Assembly (NCBI GenBank): GCA_947447955.1
Contig: CANFLS010000009.1
Coordinates: forward strand, 1 to 64,000
Direction of reading: 5' to 3'
DNA from: Flavobacteriales bacterium
Lineage (GTDB): Bacteria > Bacteroidota > Bacteroidia > NS11-12g > UBA955
DNA length: 64,000 bases
Shown: positions 16,283 to 27,100 of the stretch, in pieces
How the letters are laid out: every line of letters begins with the position of its first letter
Position numbering within the stretch: the stretch's first letter is position 1
Notes under the pieces: model-generated
What the model was told of the DNA's origin: nothing
What the model saw: only the letters and a program-made list of their open reading frames with translations
The model's database searches: none
Translations under genes and position numbers: made by a program

Positions 16283-17830
16283 ATGAAATGCATTGCAATT
16301 GTTGCGGCTTTTATCCCTCTTTTTGTTTTTGGGCAAATTCGGAATACCCATTTCGGAAATCCTGTCCTTGAGGGAAATGAACCTTCAATTGCAATTAATC
16401 CTACCAACAAAAACGATATTTGGTTGGGTTACAATACATCCAATTTATTTCATAGCGTAGACGCCGGTAAAACTTGGGAATCGGTTAATACCAATACAAC
16501 ACATGGTTATTATGGCGATCCTGTTTTAAAGTTTTCAAACAAGGGAATCATTTATTTTACGCATTTGGCAAAAAATAAATCTAAGAAATGGCCCACCTGG
16601 TTTGACTGTATTGTTTTTGAACGCAGTGTGGATGGTAAAGTATTTGAATCTACTTGTGTTGCAAGCGATAAAAACAAAATGCAAGACAAACCTTGGTTTT
16701 CTATTGATGAGGGATTGAAAAGTAAGTATCATGGAAATGTTTATTTAACATGGACAGAGTTTGATAAATACGGAAGTTCCAACAAGCAGGATTCTACCCG
16801 TGTGAAATTTGCAAAAAGCAGTGATGACGGTTTGAGTTTTAGTAATGCCATAACAGTAAGTGACAAAAGCGGCGGTGCGGAAGATGACGACAATACATCG
16901 GAGGGTGTAACCACGTCCGTTTTAAATGATGGTACCATACTTTGTTTTTGGTCGAGGGCTGATACTTTATGGATGGATAAAAGTTTGGATGCAGGAAAAA
17001 CTTGGGGAATAGATCAAGTAATATGCCGAATGCCAGGTGGGTGGAATTTCGAAAAAGTGAAAGGTTTGGTTAGAACGAACGGAATGCCATTTGCAATTGC
17101 CGACAAGAATAACAACATTTATGTAACGTTTGCATGCCAAAACGAATATCGAGATTTTGATATTTATTATGTGTATTCGGGAAATAATGGCAAATCGTTT
17201 GAAGGACCAATTGTTGTCAATGATGACAAATTAGAGGGCGTTGATCAATTTTCGCCATATTTGGTGCTGAATGAGAAATTGGAAAATCCCAAGCTCATTT
17301 GGTATGACAAAAGGAATAGTGAAAAAGGGCATTTTGCAGATATTTATTCAGCAGATTTGTGTAAAAAACGTCCCTCAAAAAATATAAAATTAACCAACGA
17401 ACCAATAATTTTACCGGGGAAGGATGAATTCATGGGCGATTATGTGGGTTTATCGGTTGTTCAGGGTAGAGCCATTGCGGCGGTTACCGCTTACGATGAT
17501 GAAATTAGGAAGCCCTGTATACAATTAATTGACTGGCAGGAGAAAATAAAAAAGACACCTTTTGAGAGAGAGCCAATATTATTGGTGAATAGAAATTTTA
17601 AATCAGATTCGCTTGTAGTACTGGTTTCCTTTCCTCAAGAAACCTCTTTTACATTCGAAATTAAATCGGTGAATGGGGTGGTGATGTCGTCTGTTTTTGA
17701 AATAGACGAACCTCAAAAAATAAATTACCAAGAAATGTATATTCGGAAGTCAATGTTAGGGCATGGTTTATACACCTTTATAGTGAGAAGGAAGGGTGAA
17801 ATTTACAAAAAATCAATTTGGTTGGATTAG
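16283..17830 (+). CDS. Secreted sialidase-like (Asp-box beta-propeller) protein, probable T9SS cargo
   Basis: 515 residues. A signal peptide (to about residue 18, FVFGQ) precedes a beta-propeller with several Asp-boxes: 'SVDAGKTWES', 'SSDDGLSFSN', 'SLDAGKTWGI' and 'SGNNGKSFEG'. This fold is shared by sialidases and many non-enzymatic surface proteins. I cannot locate the full arginine triad of true sialidases, so activity is unproven. The last 70-80 residues ('FTFEIKSVNGVVMSS', 'GHGLYTFIVRRKGEIYKKSIWLD' in outline) look like a divergent T9SS type A sorting domain. A candidate -7 element TACTTTTG (16271-16278) lies 4 bases before the start. Confidence 0.75.
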   Translation: MKCIAIVAAFIPLFVFGQIRNTHFGNPVLEGNEPSIAINPTNKNDIWLGYNTSNLFHSVDAGKTWESVNTNTTHGYYGDPVLKFSNKGIIYFTHLAKNKSKKWPTWFDCIVFERSVDGKVFESTCVASDKNKMQDKPWFSIDEGLKSKYHGNVYLTWTEFDKYGSSNKQDSTRVKFAKSSDDGLSFSNAITVSDKSGGAEDDDNTSEGVTTSVLNDGTILCFWSRADTLWMDKSLDAGKTWGIDQVICRMPGGWNFEKVKGLVRTNGMPFAIADKNNNIYVTFACQNEYRDFDIYYVYSGNNGKSFEGPIVVNDDKLEGVDQFSPYLVLNEKLENPKLIWYDKRNSEKGHFADIYSADLCKKRPSKNIKLTNEPIILPGKDEFMGDYVGLSVVQGRAIAAVTAYDDEIRKPCIQLIDWQEKIKKTPFEREPILLVNRNFKSDSLVVLVSFPQETSFTFEIKSVNGVVMSSVFEIDEPQKINYQEMYIRKSMLGHGLYTFIVRRKGEIYKKSIWLD

Positions 17831-17853
17831 ACATAAAAAGATTTTAAAAACGC

Positions 17854-17884
17854 TTGAAAATGCGGGCGCTAAAACCTATTTTTG
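17854..17884 (+). promoter_or_regulatory. Promoter of ppiD (TTG-N20-TATTTTTG)
   Basis: TTG at 17854-17856 and TATTTTTG at 17877-17884 with a 20-base spacer. The start codon is 31 bases downstream, so this gene has a true leader. Confidence 0.7.
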
Positions 17885-17915
17885 CTACTTTTAAAAATTA
17901 ACGTATTAAAATATT

Positions 17916-20048
17916 ATGGCAGTTATACAGAAATTAAGAAATTCGGGTTGGGTAGCAGTTGTTATCATTACAGCTCTTGTGTTGTTTGTGGTTGGGGATT
18001 GGATCTCTGGTAAAAGCAGTGTAAGAGGTGGAAATGAAGATGCAGATGTTATTGCGAACATGAACTCTGAGAAAGTAAGAGAAAAAGATTTAGATGCAGT
18101 AGTTAGAGAAGTTTATCAAACAGAAAAAGAGAATGATCCTAATTATGAAATTACTGAAAAAAATCGCAGTCAATTGTTTACAAAAGCTTGGACAGAGTTA
18201 ACCAAGAGAAGATTGTTGTATACAGAAATTGCGAAAGCGGGTATTGAAGTATCTGACGAAGATTACAATGAAATGATGGTTGGGTTACACCCTGATGAGT
18301 CAATCAAGGGGGATCCTTCTTTCCAAACGAACAATCAATTTGATCCAAAGAAAGTGGAACAAATTTTCCGTCAAGCAAAAGGAAACGCTCAAATGAAAGC
18401 GCGTTTGGCTGACTACGTTCGTAAAATGAAAGAAAATGAATTGACTGTTAGATATTCAACTTATATTTCAAAAGCCAGTTACAAAAGTAAAGCTGAAAAG
18501 AAATACGAATATATTTCTGCCAACCAAGCGGTTTCTGGTAAAATTGTATCTTTAGATATCAATTCAATTCCTGACAAAGACATTAAAGTTACTGACGATG
18601 ATTTGAATGCATATTTGGATGAGTACAAAGAGAAGTACAAGTACACCCAAGAGTCAAGAAATATCAAATATGTAGTATTTGATATTGTGCCTACACATGA
18701 TGATTCTGCTTATGCCTATAACAATGCATATTCAACTGCTGCGGGAATGAAAGCTCAAACAACCCCTGATACAATGGGTGCAATTGGTTACATCGCGAGA
18801 AATCAACTTCCTGAAGATGCTCCAGCTGAAATTTCTAATTTGGTTTGGAATGCACCAATGAATATGGTTATTGGTCCTGTTTACAGAGAAGGTAAATTTT
18901 ATATTTGGCAAAAAATTAGAGAAAAAGCAGATACTGCTGGTTTTGTAAGAGCAAGTCATATTTTGATTCCAATGTCGGGTAAATTACCTGATGGAACAGA
19001 TATCAAAGATTCAATTGCCGCTCAAAAGAAAGCAATTGAAGTTTTTGGTCAACTTAAAGCGGGTGCAAAAATGGAAGAATTGGCAGGTAAATATTCTACC
19101 GACCAAGGTTCTGCAAAAATGGGTGGTGACTTAGGTTACCAAGATCCGGCTAAATATGTTCCTGAGTTTGGTGCTTTTTGTAAACAAGGTAAGGCGGGTG
19201 AAACAAATATAGTAAAAACCCAATATGGTTACCATATTATCAGAATTACTGGTCCAATGGATTATACCAAAATCAAGTTTATTCAAAATGAAATTGAAAT
19301 CACTGCAGGACAAAAAACTGTAAAAGTTGTAGATGAAAAATCTCGTAATTTTAAAAATGCTGTAAAAAATGATTTCGACAAAGCGGTTGAAAAAAGTGCG
19401 ATTGTTCCACGTGTTTTGAAAGATTTCACAACGGATCAAAAAACCATTGCTGGTGTTGATGCTGCTTCTGATACACGTTCTATTATTTTCTGGTTATTCG
19501 ACAAGAAAAGACAAACAGGTGACGTTTCTGAAGTATTTGCATTTGCAAATAAACAAGTAATTGTAAAAGTAGAAAATATTAAAAATATTGGATATGCTAC
19601 TTTAGATAACGTACGTTCTGAAATTGAACCTTTGGTAAGAAGTAAAATGAAAGCTGAAAAAGCGGCTGCAAAAATGGCTGATGCTATGAAATCTGCTAAA
19701 ACTGCTGAACAATTGGCTGCTGCCGTTAAAGGTATGGTTACTTCTTTAGATGGTGTAAGATTTGGTCAGAACTTCATTCCTAATATGGGACAAGAATTGC
19801 AAGTTTTAGGCGTTGCCTTTGGTGCGAAAGTGAAATCAACTTCTATTCCGTTTGCATCTAAGTCTGTTGCAGGTGTTTTGTTTGTAGACAAACGCGACGA
19901 CGTACAAGTGCCAACATCAGTTTATACTTCTGCTGATCAAATTGATTTCATGAATCAACCACAGTATCTTTCAAACAGAATTACTGAGGTTTTAAATAAG
20001 AGTGCAAAAATTCAAGATTACCGTTACAAATTTGAATGGAATCAATAA
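17916..20048 (+). CDS. ppiD: PpiD/SurA-type periplasmic peptidyl-prolyl isomerase
   Basis: 710 residues. One N-terminal membrane helix (about residues 12-28, 'SGWVAVVIITALVLFVVGDW') anchors it to the inner membrane. A SurA-like N-terminal chaperone region follows, then a parvulin domain at about 343-444 ('VRASHILIPMSG', 'LAGKYSTDQGSAKMGGDLGY', 'VKTQYGYHIIRI'). A Lys/Ala-rich helical C-terminal half completes the PpiD layout. It would help fold proteins leaving the Sec translocon, including T9SS and outer-membrane precursors. Monocistronic, with its own promoter and a terminator downstream. Confidence 0.92.
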   Translation: MAVIQKLRNSGWVAVVIITALVLFVVGDWISGKSSVRGGNEDADVIANMNSEKVREKDLDAVVREVYQTEKENDPNYEITEKNRSQLFTKAWTELTKRRLLYTEIAKAGIEVSDEDYNEMMVGLHPDESIKGDPSFQTNNQFDPKKVEQIFRQAKGNAQMKARLADYVRKMKENELTVRYSTYISKASYKSKAEKKYEYISANQAVSGKIVSLDINSIPDKDIKVTDDDLNAYLDEYKEKYKYTQESRNIKYVVFDIVPTHDDSAYAYNNAYSTAAGMKAQTTPDTMGAIGYIARNQLPEDAPAEISNLVWNAPMNMVIGPVYREGKFYIWQKIREKADTAGFVRASHILIPMSGKLPDGTDIKDSIAAQKKAIEVFGQLKAGAKMEELAGKYSTDQGSAKMGGDLGYQDPAKYVPEFGAFCKQGKAGETNIVKTQYGYHIIRITGPMDYTKIKFIQNEIEITAGQKTVKVVDEKSRNFKNAVKNDFDKAVEKSAIVPRVLKDFTTDQKTIAGVDAASDTRSIIFWLFDKKRQTGDVSEVFAFANKQVIVKVENIKNIGYATLDNVRSEIEPLVRSKMKAEKAAAKMADAMKSAKTAEQLAAAVKGMVTSLDGVRFGQNFIPNMGQELQVLGVAFGAKVKSTSIPFASKSVAGVLFVDKRDDVQVPTSVYTSADQIDFMNQPQYLSNRITEVLNKSAKIQDYRYKFEWNQ

Positions 20049-20065
20049 AACAATATTAATTTGAA

Positions 20066-20095
20066 TGAAAAGGCCACTTTATGTGGCCTTTTTTT
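20066..20095 (+). terminator. Rho-independent terminator of ppiD
   Basis: Stem GGCCAC-TTTAT-GTGGCC preceded by A-run and followed by seven Ts, 24 bases after the ppiD stop. Confidence 0.92.
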
Positions 20096-20113
20096 ATTTT
20101 AGTGCATTTGTTT

Positions 20114-20144
20114 TTGTTTAGTCTAATTCTGAATCGTATTTTTG
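20114..20144 (+). promoter_or_regulatory. Promoter TTG-N20-TATTTTTG of the sugar-phosphate isomerase gene
   Basis: TTG 20114-20116 and TATTTTTG 20137-20144, spacer 20 bases, ending only 4 bases before the ATG at 20149. Predicts a leaderless transcript. Confidence 0.72.
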
Positions 20145-20148
20145 CTTT

Positions 20149-21132
20149 ATGTCAGCAATTACCCACGAACAATCTTTAGAGAATTTTCACGAACAATTAG
20201 AATATGTTTTGAATAATTACCATACACATGGTAAAAGAGCAAGTCAATATAATAACATCGTTATTGGTGGTTTAGGAGGAAGTGGAATTGGTGGCAGAAT
20301 AGCGCGTTTGTATTTCTGGAATGAAATGCCAATACCTGTTGAAGTATACTCTGACTATAATTTGCCAGCTTATGCAAATGATAAGTCGTTGGTTATTCTT
20401 TGTTCGTATTCAGGAAATACAGAAGAAACTTTGACTATGTACAAAGATGCTCAAAACCGTGGTTGTGATATTATTTGTATGGCTGCAGGTGGTGAGTTAT
20501 TGTCTTTGGCGCAAACCAATCAATTGCCTTATTATACCATTGCTACTGGTTACCAGCCGAGAATGACCCTTGGGTTTGCTTTGGGTAACTTGGTTATGAT
20601 ATTGGGTGAAGTTGCAGGAAAAGACATGACCGCTGCAATAACAGAAGTTAAAAATATGTTTGACAATCCAGTTCAAGCAATCAAATGCGCAAAAGAAATG
20701 CATGCGTTGTTTCAACCTACTATTGCTAACAAATTTGTGGTTGTTACAGATAAAAATTATGAAGCAGTTGCCATCCGTTTTTGTCAGCAAATTCAAGAAA
20801 ATGCAAAAGGGGAAGGATTTATTTCTGTTTTGCCAGAAGCAAATCACAATATGATTGAAAGCTATTATGAAAAACACGATACCAATTTTATTTTCTTAAA
20901 TAGCAAAGAAAATAGTAGGGTAGCAGCTCGTTTTGATTTCTTGAAAAAAGTATTGACAGACTTAGGAAACGTTATTTACGATTACCCATTGTCAAATGCT
21001 TCATTATTGAGCCAATTTGAAGTGATTCATGCTACTGATTGGTTAAGTATTTGGGCTTCCGATGATAAAAAAGTAAACAATATGGAAGTTGGCATTATCA
21101 TGCAACTTAAAGGCCATTTGAGTAATATTTAA
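20149..21132 (+). CDS. Bifunctional phosphoglucose/phosphomannose isomerase family protein (SIS domain)
   Basis: 327 residues. A two-SIS-domain protein of the small PGI/PMI family: 'IVIGGLGGSGIGGRIAR' near residue 40, 'LVILCSYSGNTEETL' near 82, 'GEGFISVLPEANHNMIES' near 220 and the C-terminal 'DWLSIWASDD'. Characterised archaeal and bacterial members interconvert glucose 6-phosphate or mannose 6-phosphate with fructose 6-phosphate. Substrate choice cannot be read from the sequence. Flanked by its own promoter and terminator. Confidence 0.88.
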   Translation: MSAITHEQSLENFHEQLEYVLNNYHTHGKRASQYNNIVIGGLGGSGIGGRIARLYFWNEMPIPVEVYSDYNLPAYANDKSLVILCSYSGNTEETLTMYKDAQNRGCDIICMAAGGELLSLAQTNQLPYYTIATGYQPRMTLGFALGNLVMILGEVAGKDMTAAITEVKNMFDNPVQAIKCAKEMHALFQPTIANKFVVVTDKNYEAVAIRFCQQIQENAKGEGFISVLPEANHNMIESYYEKHDTNFIFLNSKENSRVAARFDFLKKVLTDLGNVIYDYPLSNASLLSQFEVIHATDWLSIWASDDKKVNNMEVGIIMQLKGHLSNI

Positions 21133-21140
21133 AATTTTTA

Positions 21141-21165
21141 GGCCGTTGAAAAACGGCCTTTTTTT
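21141..21165 (+). terminator. Terminator flush with the next gene's start codon
   Basis: Stem GGCCGTT-GAAA-AACGGCC (21141-21158) followed by seven Ts (21159-21165). The next gene's ATG begins at 21166, so the terminator occupies the whole leader of the following gene. Confidence 0.85.
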
Positions 21166-21930
21166 ATGAAAGTAACATTTTTAGGTACTGGCACTTCTCA
21201 AGGCGTTCCTCCAATAGGATGCACCTCTGATGTTTGTTTGAGTGCAAACCCAAAAGACAAGCGATTGAGAGCATCTATTCATATTGAATGGAATGGAAAG
21301 AGCATTGTTATTGATGCAGGTCCTGACTTTCGTTACCAAATGATTCGTGGAGCAATCAATCATATTGATGCATTGCTTTTTACGCACGAACACAGAGATC
21401 ATACTGCGGGGCTAGATGATATACGTCCTTACAATTACTTGCAAAACCAAAATATGCAGGTGTATTGTCATAATAGGGTTTTAGAAGCTTTTAAAAGTCA
21501 GTACGATTATATATTCGCCGATTTTAAGTATCCTGGCATTCCGTTAATCGATTTTCATTTGATTAATAATTTTCCATTTTCGATTGGGGACTTATTAATT
21601 GAACCGATTGAGGTATTGCATTATAAGTTGCCGGTATTGGGATTTCGATTTGATAAGTTTGCCTATATTACAGATGCGAATTTTATTTCCGAAACTGAGA
21701 TTGAAAAATTGAAAGATTTAGATGTGCTTGTTTTGAATGCTTTGCGCAGAGAAGCGCATATTTCCCATTTTACTTTAGAACAAGCCACACAATTGGCATT
21801 GAGAATTGGTGCGAAACATACCTATTTTACACACATGAGTCATCAAATAGGCTTTCATGATGAAGTTTGCGCTGGACTTCCTAATGGTATAGATTTGGCT
21901 TACGATGGCCTTGAATTGATTATTGAATAA
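21166..21930 (+). CDS. MBL-fold metallo-hydrolase, PhnP-like
   Basis: 254 residues. A metallo-beta-lactamase-fold hydrolase with the metal-binding motif THEHRDH at residues 73-79, preceded by 'IVIDAGPDFRYQMIR' and with late ligands around 'AYITDANFI' and 'TYFTHMSHQIG'. The N-terminus 'FLGTGTSQGVPPIGC' and the Cys pair in 'GCTSDVCLSANPKDKRLR' match the PhnP-like subgroup, which cleaves cyclic phosphodiesters; the substrate here is unknown. It begins directly after a terminator T-run, so it depends on read-through or an internal promoter. Its 3' end overlaps the convergent porZ by 11 bases. Confidence 0.88.
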   Translation: MKVTFLGTGTSQGVPPIGCTSDVCLSANPKDKRLRASIHIEWNGKSIVIDAGPDFRYQMIRGAINHIDALLFTHEHRDHTAGLDDIRPYNYLQNQNMQVYCHNRVLEAFKSQYDYIFADFKYPGIPLIDFHLINNFPFSIGDLLIEPIEVLHYKLPVLGFRFDKFAYITDANFISETEIEKLKDLDVLVLNALRREAHISHFTLEQATQLALRIGAKHTYFTHMSHQIGFHDEVCAGLPNGIDLAYDGLELIIE

Positions 21931-24142
21931 ATATAAATTTACCCATTGCGGTTTCAGAACCATCTTGATTGATTCCGAAAACAAAGAATACACCACTGTT
22001 TGGTCTGCTGCCATCTAATCGGTATCCGTTCCAAATGGCTTTACCGCCATTGGCTTTTGTTTGGTAAATTAATTTTCCTTGGGCATCCGCAATTCTAATT
22101 TCAGCGTTATTGGCCAAGCCTTCAATTGTAATTTGCCCATTGTATTTTGGAGGGACAGGATTCGGATAAACTAAAATTTCACCAAAGCTCTCAGATGCAA
22201 CATTGGCATCATTTCTATAAGACACTATTCCTTTGTCGGTACCTATGAATATCTCTCCAGATTCATCTATTTGACCCAAGCAAATTAATGCGTTCGATAG
22301 GAGAGGGCTGTTTTCAAATGTAAAATGCTTCAATACTTTTTGCCCATATTCGTCTACTAAGAACAATCCATTTGTTGTGGCAAACCATTTTCTATTTCCC
22401 CCATCAACCAAAATGTCTTTAATGGTTTCTTCTCCCATTAAATAACCAGTTGAACCATCTTGTTCAACAATAAATCTATCTAATTTGGGATTTACAAACA
22501 AATTTGATGATCCTGTGTAAATATTTAATCCTTGTAAAGTACCAATCCAAACATATCCATTTTTATCACTTTCAATGGATAAAACATCGCCAGAAATCAA
22601 TCCATTGTTTTGTGAAATAAATGTAGATTTATCATCTGCTGTATTATCTAATTTTCCTTCATCAAAAACAATAATCCCATTGTTTACAATGAGCCATTTT
22701 CTATTGTTAGCATCTACGCTTACACCTTTGATATCGGTAGTTCCATTAAAATCAAATTTATACCATTTGCCTGACGGGGTAACGCATAACAATGGATTAG
22801 CTGTTCCATAGTTAACAATCCATAAATTTCGTTTTGAATCTTCCGCTATTCCACCAATTTTAATAAAGTTATCGCCGGGATTCCTTTCTAAAGGAGTATT
22901 TGTTTCATCCCATTTGCCAATAATTTCATCACCTTTAATTATCAGAATTCCATTTGTGTGCGTAGCTGCAAAATAAGTATTGTTGGCTTTTCTATGACAA
23001 ACAAAGGTGAAATCATACATGTTTGAATTTAGCGGAGAAGTAAGGTTACTTTTCCAGCTTCTTTCTTGATTGTAAATGTAAAAACCTGAGTTATTGTAGG
23101 CATTTCCAAAAGTATTAGACAAACCTCCACCGGTACACAAAATTTGATCTCCATCTTTGGTCATTTTAAAGATGGATGTATTTGATGGACCATTTGGCAT
23201 GAAAGAGTAATCCATTACTGGGTCTTTTTTAATTACTCCAGGACCAATACCGGTACAGAACCAATAAATGCCATCTTTGAATTGAGTAGCTCCAACTACC
23301 AAATTGATGTTTTCATAGGTGATACCTGTATTTGTTAAAGTTGTAATTTTCCCTTTTCGAACAATATGCAATCCAAATTGATTGTTGAAAATGCGCGCAG
23401 TATTTACGCGGTTGGTATCAAAAGTTGTTGTTTTCCCCTTTGAATAGGTTTTTATATTGAATTCTGTTTCAAAGAATACACTATCTGAATATGCAGTGAG
23501 TTGATAGCATTCAACACCAGTATAAACATAATGCCATTGGTTATAGTCATTCAAATTTATCGTTTTGCTATATTCTGCAGCTAAAATCCCATCTACAGTT
23601 GAAATGTAGATTGAATCTTTTTTAATGCAAGAAGATAAAACCCTTATGGCTACACCACCCGTTCCAATAGTGGTGTAACTGTCTTTAATTTCTTTTTTAT
23701 CCAAGTCAACAATCAATAATCCAAAGTTGGTAGATACCAAAGCTTCTTTATTATTGAATGTAACATGATTTATTCGTTTATCTCCTTGAAGAAATTTGGA
23801 GAAAAAGCCTGGAATATTTACAATTTTATTGTCGTTTATAAGTAGATCAATACTTCCATCTAAATATCCAATAAAGAGGGTATTTGTGGCTTGGTTGAAA
23901 CAAAGTTGACTTATTTCTCCTCCGTGAAAACCATCGGTACGGAGTAATTTAGTCATTTCACCTGTGTTCGTTGTTCTCCAAAATCCTTGGTCGGTTGATG
24001 CATACACATAATTGTTTGATGCTTCGCAAAATACCGCGTCTTTGTAAGTGAAATGTGTTCTCCATTTTCCGGTTGGAATTCCATTTTGACCAAAGCAAAA
24101 TGAAACAATGAAAAGGGAAAGAGAGAGAATTACATTTTTCAT
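21920..24142 (-). CDS. porZ: Type IX secretion system attachment-complex protein PorZ
   Basis: 740 residues, near the size of PorZ in Porphyromonas (about 776). A signal peptide (to about residue 18, FCFGQ) is followed by two propeller regions built from two-component-regulator-type blades ('NYVYASTDQGFWRTTNTG', 'RNLWIVNYGTANPLLCVT', 'GYVWIGTLQGLNIYTGSS', 'RKWFATTNGLFLVDEYG'). The last 85 residues are a T9SS sorting domain ('EILVYPNPVPPKYNGQITI'). In Porphyromonas PorZ works with PorU to attach cargo to A-LPS on the surface. It follows sprA by only 6 bases, which supports the call. Promoter probably far upstream in the cluster. Confidence 0.85.
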   Translation of the reverse strand: MKNVILSLSLFIVSFCFGQNGIPTGKWRTHFTYKDAVFCEASNNYVYASTDQGFWRTTNTGEMTKLLRTDGFHGGEISQLCFNQATNTLFIGYLDGSIDLLINDNKIVNIPGFFSKFLQGDKRINHVTFNNKEALVSTNFGLLIVDLDKKEIKDSYTTIGTGGVAIRVLSSCIKKDSIYISTVDGILAAEYSKTINLNDYNQWHYVYTGVECYQLTAYSDSVFFETEFNIKTYSKGKTTTFDTNRVNTARIFNNQFGLHIVRKGKITTLTNTGITYENINLVVGATQFKDGIYWFCTGIGPGVIKKDPVMDYSFMPNGPSNTSIFKMTKDGDQILCTGGGLSNTFGNAYNNSGFYIYNQERSWKSNLTSPLNSNMYDFTFVCHRKANNTYFAATHTNGILIIKGDEIIGKWDETNTPLERNPGDNFIKIGGIAEDSKRNLWIVNYGTANPLLCVTPSGKWYKFDFNGTTDIKGVSVDANNRKWLIVNNGIIVFDEGKLDNTADDKSTFISQNNGLISGDVLSIESDKNGYVWIGTLQGLNIYTGSSNLFVNPKLDRFIVEQDGSTGYLMGEETIKDILVDGGNRKWFATTNGLFLVDEYGQKVLKHFTFENSPLLSNALICLGQIDESGEIFIGTDKGIVSYRNDANVASESFGEILVYPNPVPPKYNGQITIEGLANNAEIRIADAQGKLIYQTKANGGKAIWNGYRLDGSRPNSGVFFVFGINQDGSETAMGKFIFIQ

Positions 24143-24148
24143 TTGAGA

Positions 24149-27100
24149 TTAATTAAAGGTATATCTAAATTCTAAACCAAAATCGGTGAGGGATGTATAA
24201 AATTGAGTCGCGATTTTAGGATCCATAATTACCCTGTTATAACGCAATGCAAAATTGACTTTCTGGTTAATTTGATAGGTTATTGAAGGAGTAATTCTAA
24301 TATTTGTCATTCCCGCAGTGTAGCGATTTACATTAACATCAATTTTTCGAATGATGGTTACATTGTCACTAACACTGACTGCCAAGTCAAATCTGAAATC
24401 ATTCGGTAAGAATATTTTTCTACCTCTGCGTTTGAAAGGAAGTGTTAAACCTGTTACACGATAACCTGCGGTCAGTTGGAATTCGTTTTGACGCATTTCT
24501 GTAAGATTGAAACTTGCTGCGAATAATTTCAATATACGGCTGCGTTTATAATCAAATCCTACTGTCCAGTTATTTTTAGTAGTAATGTTCACTCCAATCA
24601 AAGGCATAAATCCTTCGCTAATTGTAACATTTGCAATTTGGAATTGAGGGGTTAAGTCTTTACCAATGGTAGGTGTTTCCAATTTGTCGTATCTCAAGTT
24701 TTGAGTATAATCTCCTACTGAATATTTACCATTATAAGCGTGCTTAAAGTTTATGTTGGTGAATATCTTAGAAAGGGCTTTGATTTTTGTTAACCCGTTG
24801 TAAGTGATATTCCAGTTTGGTAGAGGAATACTAGGGAATGCACTTATATTGCTAAGTGAAGTGGTTCCAACGTCAAGTTTGCTGTAAGTTGCATAAAACG
24901 CCCCTATCAAAACATCTTGTGAATTCTTGCTATAACCTAAAAATTCTTTGGTTATTGGATCTTTGGAATAGGCACCTATTCTTTGATCATTTAATTGTAA
25001 TCGCTGTGCTACAGTGAAGCGATTTCCTAAGAATTCATCAAATGTTGGATTTGGATGGTTTTCATTCTGTGCAATGTCATTCACAAAGTGAGAATTGAAA
25101 AACCAACCAGAAATGTTATAAGTTCCATTTTGAGTTAATCCTTGGTCTGTCCAATTAGTTCCATCATATTTGAAAACACTTTGGGTCCCTTTTGTTTCAT
25201 TTCTGATGAAATCCAATCTGATTCTAAAATCTTTAATTGGTTCAACGGTTACACTCCCTGAAATAGATTGTGTTAGGTTGTGGCGGTAAAAATTAGCTTG
25301 ACGCGTATCCTTCATTAATCCGCCATTTTCAGATAGTTTATATCTAATGTTTTCGTCTTGTAAACCTACAACGAAACCAAGTCCAGGTTGTAAATGGGTA
25401 AAGTTTTGTCCAAAATAATCGGGTCTAAATGCAAAGCCTGGCAATTCGGTAGTTTGTTTTCTTTGAACATTCAAATTTGCATTTTTAAACATGGTAATGA
25501 AATTACCAACAGCCATAATTACTGGATTTACTTTTGGTTTGGTATCTTTCCCTTTTTCAATGGCACTTTCGAATTTTGGTCCACCATCTTCGTCTGGTGT
25601 TAACTTTGTTTTTTCTTTGGTTTTATCGTTATTCCCTTTGCCTTTTTTATTGACTTTAGGTTTGTTATAATCCTTTAACCAAGGAATCATTGAATAAAAC
25701 TGGGTGAAGTTAAATTGTGAAGTAATATTGATATCTTGGCTATTTTGGATTCTATTACCCAATGTGGTGAATGCAGGTGGCGCCTGATTCCACTCATAAC
25801 TTCCAATATAAGATGCAGAACTTGAAATCCATTTCAAAAATCCAATTTTACTAAATGGCAGGGTATAGGTTGCATTCATGGTTTGGGTGAATCGAGAAAT
25901 TCTACCAAATCCTTTGAATTCATTATAAATTGAATCTTGTTTCTCTTTGGTGTTAATTGCTCCAAATGGTTCCTGAATTCGTGCTTGAACATTGGCCATG
26001 TACGAAATGGTAATTGAATTCGTTAAAGGCAAAGAGGCATTGTAATTTCTGGTTAAAGTGAAGTTCTTATCATATAACCTTGGATTAACCTGAATAAAGT
26101 TGTTGTTGTTCCGAGATTGAGATTCGCTATACAATCGATTTAATTGTAATTGCGTATTGAAAGTACTTGGAATTAAATTGAAGTTGAAATCACGAATCAG
26201 TGCAAGCGTATTTGATCTAAAAATCTTTGCAAATGGACGTATGAATTTCGCCGTTAAATTATAATTGTATCCCAATGAAATTTGGGTAGTTTTATAGAAC
26301 TGTTCTTCAATTTGTTGATTTCGTCTGTAAGTATTCGTATAACTATAACTGGCATTGAAGTTTGATATCCCCCAAGGCATAGCCTTCTTAGATTGATTAC
26401 TTGCTACTTTAAAATTACTAATATTAAAACTATAAAGAGAGTTGTATTCTTCTGCCGCTTTTCTAACTTGATCTCTAACCGTAGCATTGGCAATATGCGT
26501 TAACATGGTTTCTAATTCCATGTCGGGATTAAGCGGATTGAATTTTGGTCTCACAAAACTCTCAGACCATCCAATGTACATTGGAATGGTAACACCCGAT
26601 TTTGCTGGGAAAAATTTACCAAGCTCTAAGTTACTTGCAATGTCGTAATTGTAATTATTTGTTAAACTTCTATCATTTAACTTTTTATCTACATCACCAA
26701 ATCCAATTGTTCTAATTGAACCGGCCATGTTTAATGTACCAAAATCGGCTAACTGTGTTTGAATATTTGCAAGTGCCGCCCAACCACCGCCATTGGAAAT
26801 ATCTTTCACTCTGAGTTCATTTGCCCAAATTTCAAAACACTGAGGTGTGTTGCCTTTGTTTTTCACACCAATCATCATCACTTTCAAATTGCTTAAATCA
26901 GGCAATCCCATCACACTTACTTTGCCTTTTTCTATGGCTAAAATGTAAGGCGCCGTCATAGGCCAATTTGCATTTTGTCGTTGTATTTTGAGGTCAAATA
27001 ATTTTTGAAATTCTAAATCAATAAAATTCTCATCTGGCCAAACAAGTTTGTCGCTATTGGGTGAATTAGAATTCACATAACCCCTTGTCATTTTTAACGG

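Noticed and set aside
16283-17830. True sialidase
   Set aside because: Asp-boxes are clear but the arginine triad and other catalytic residues could not be located, so only a sialidase-like fold is claimed.
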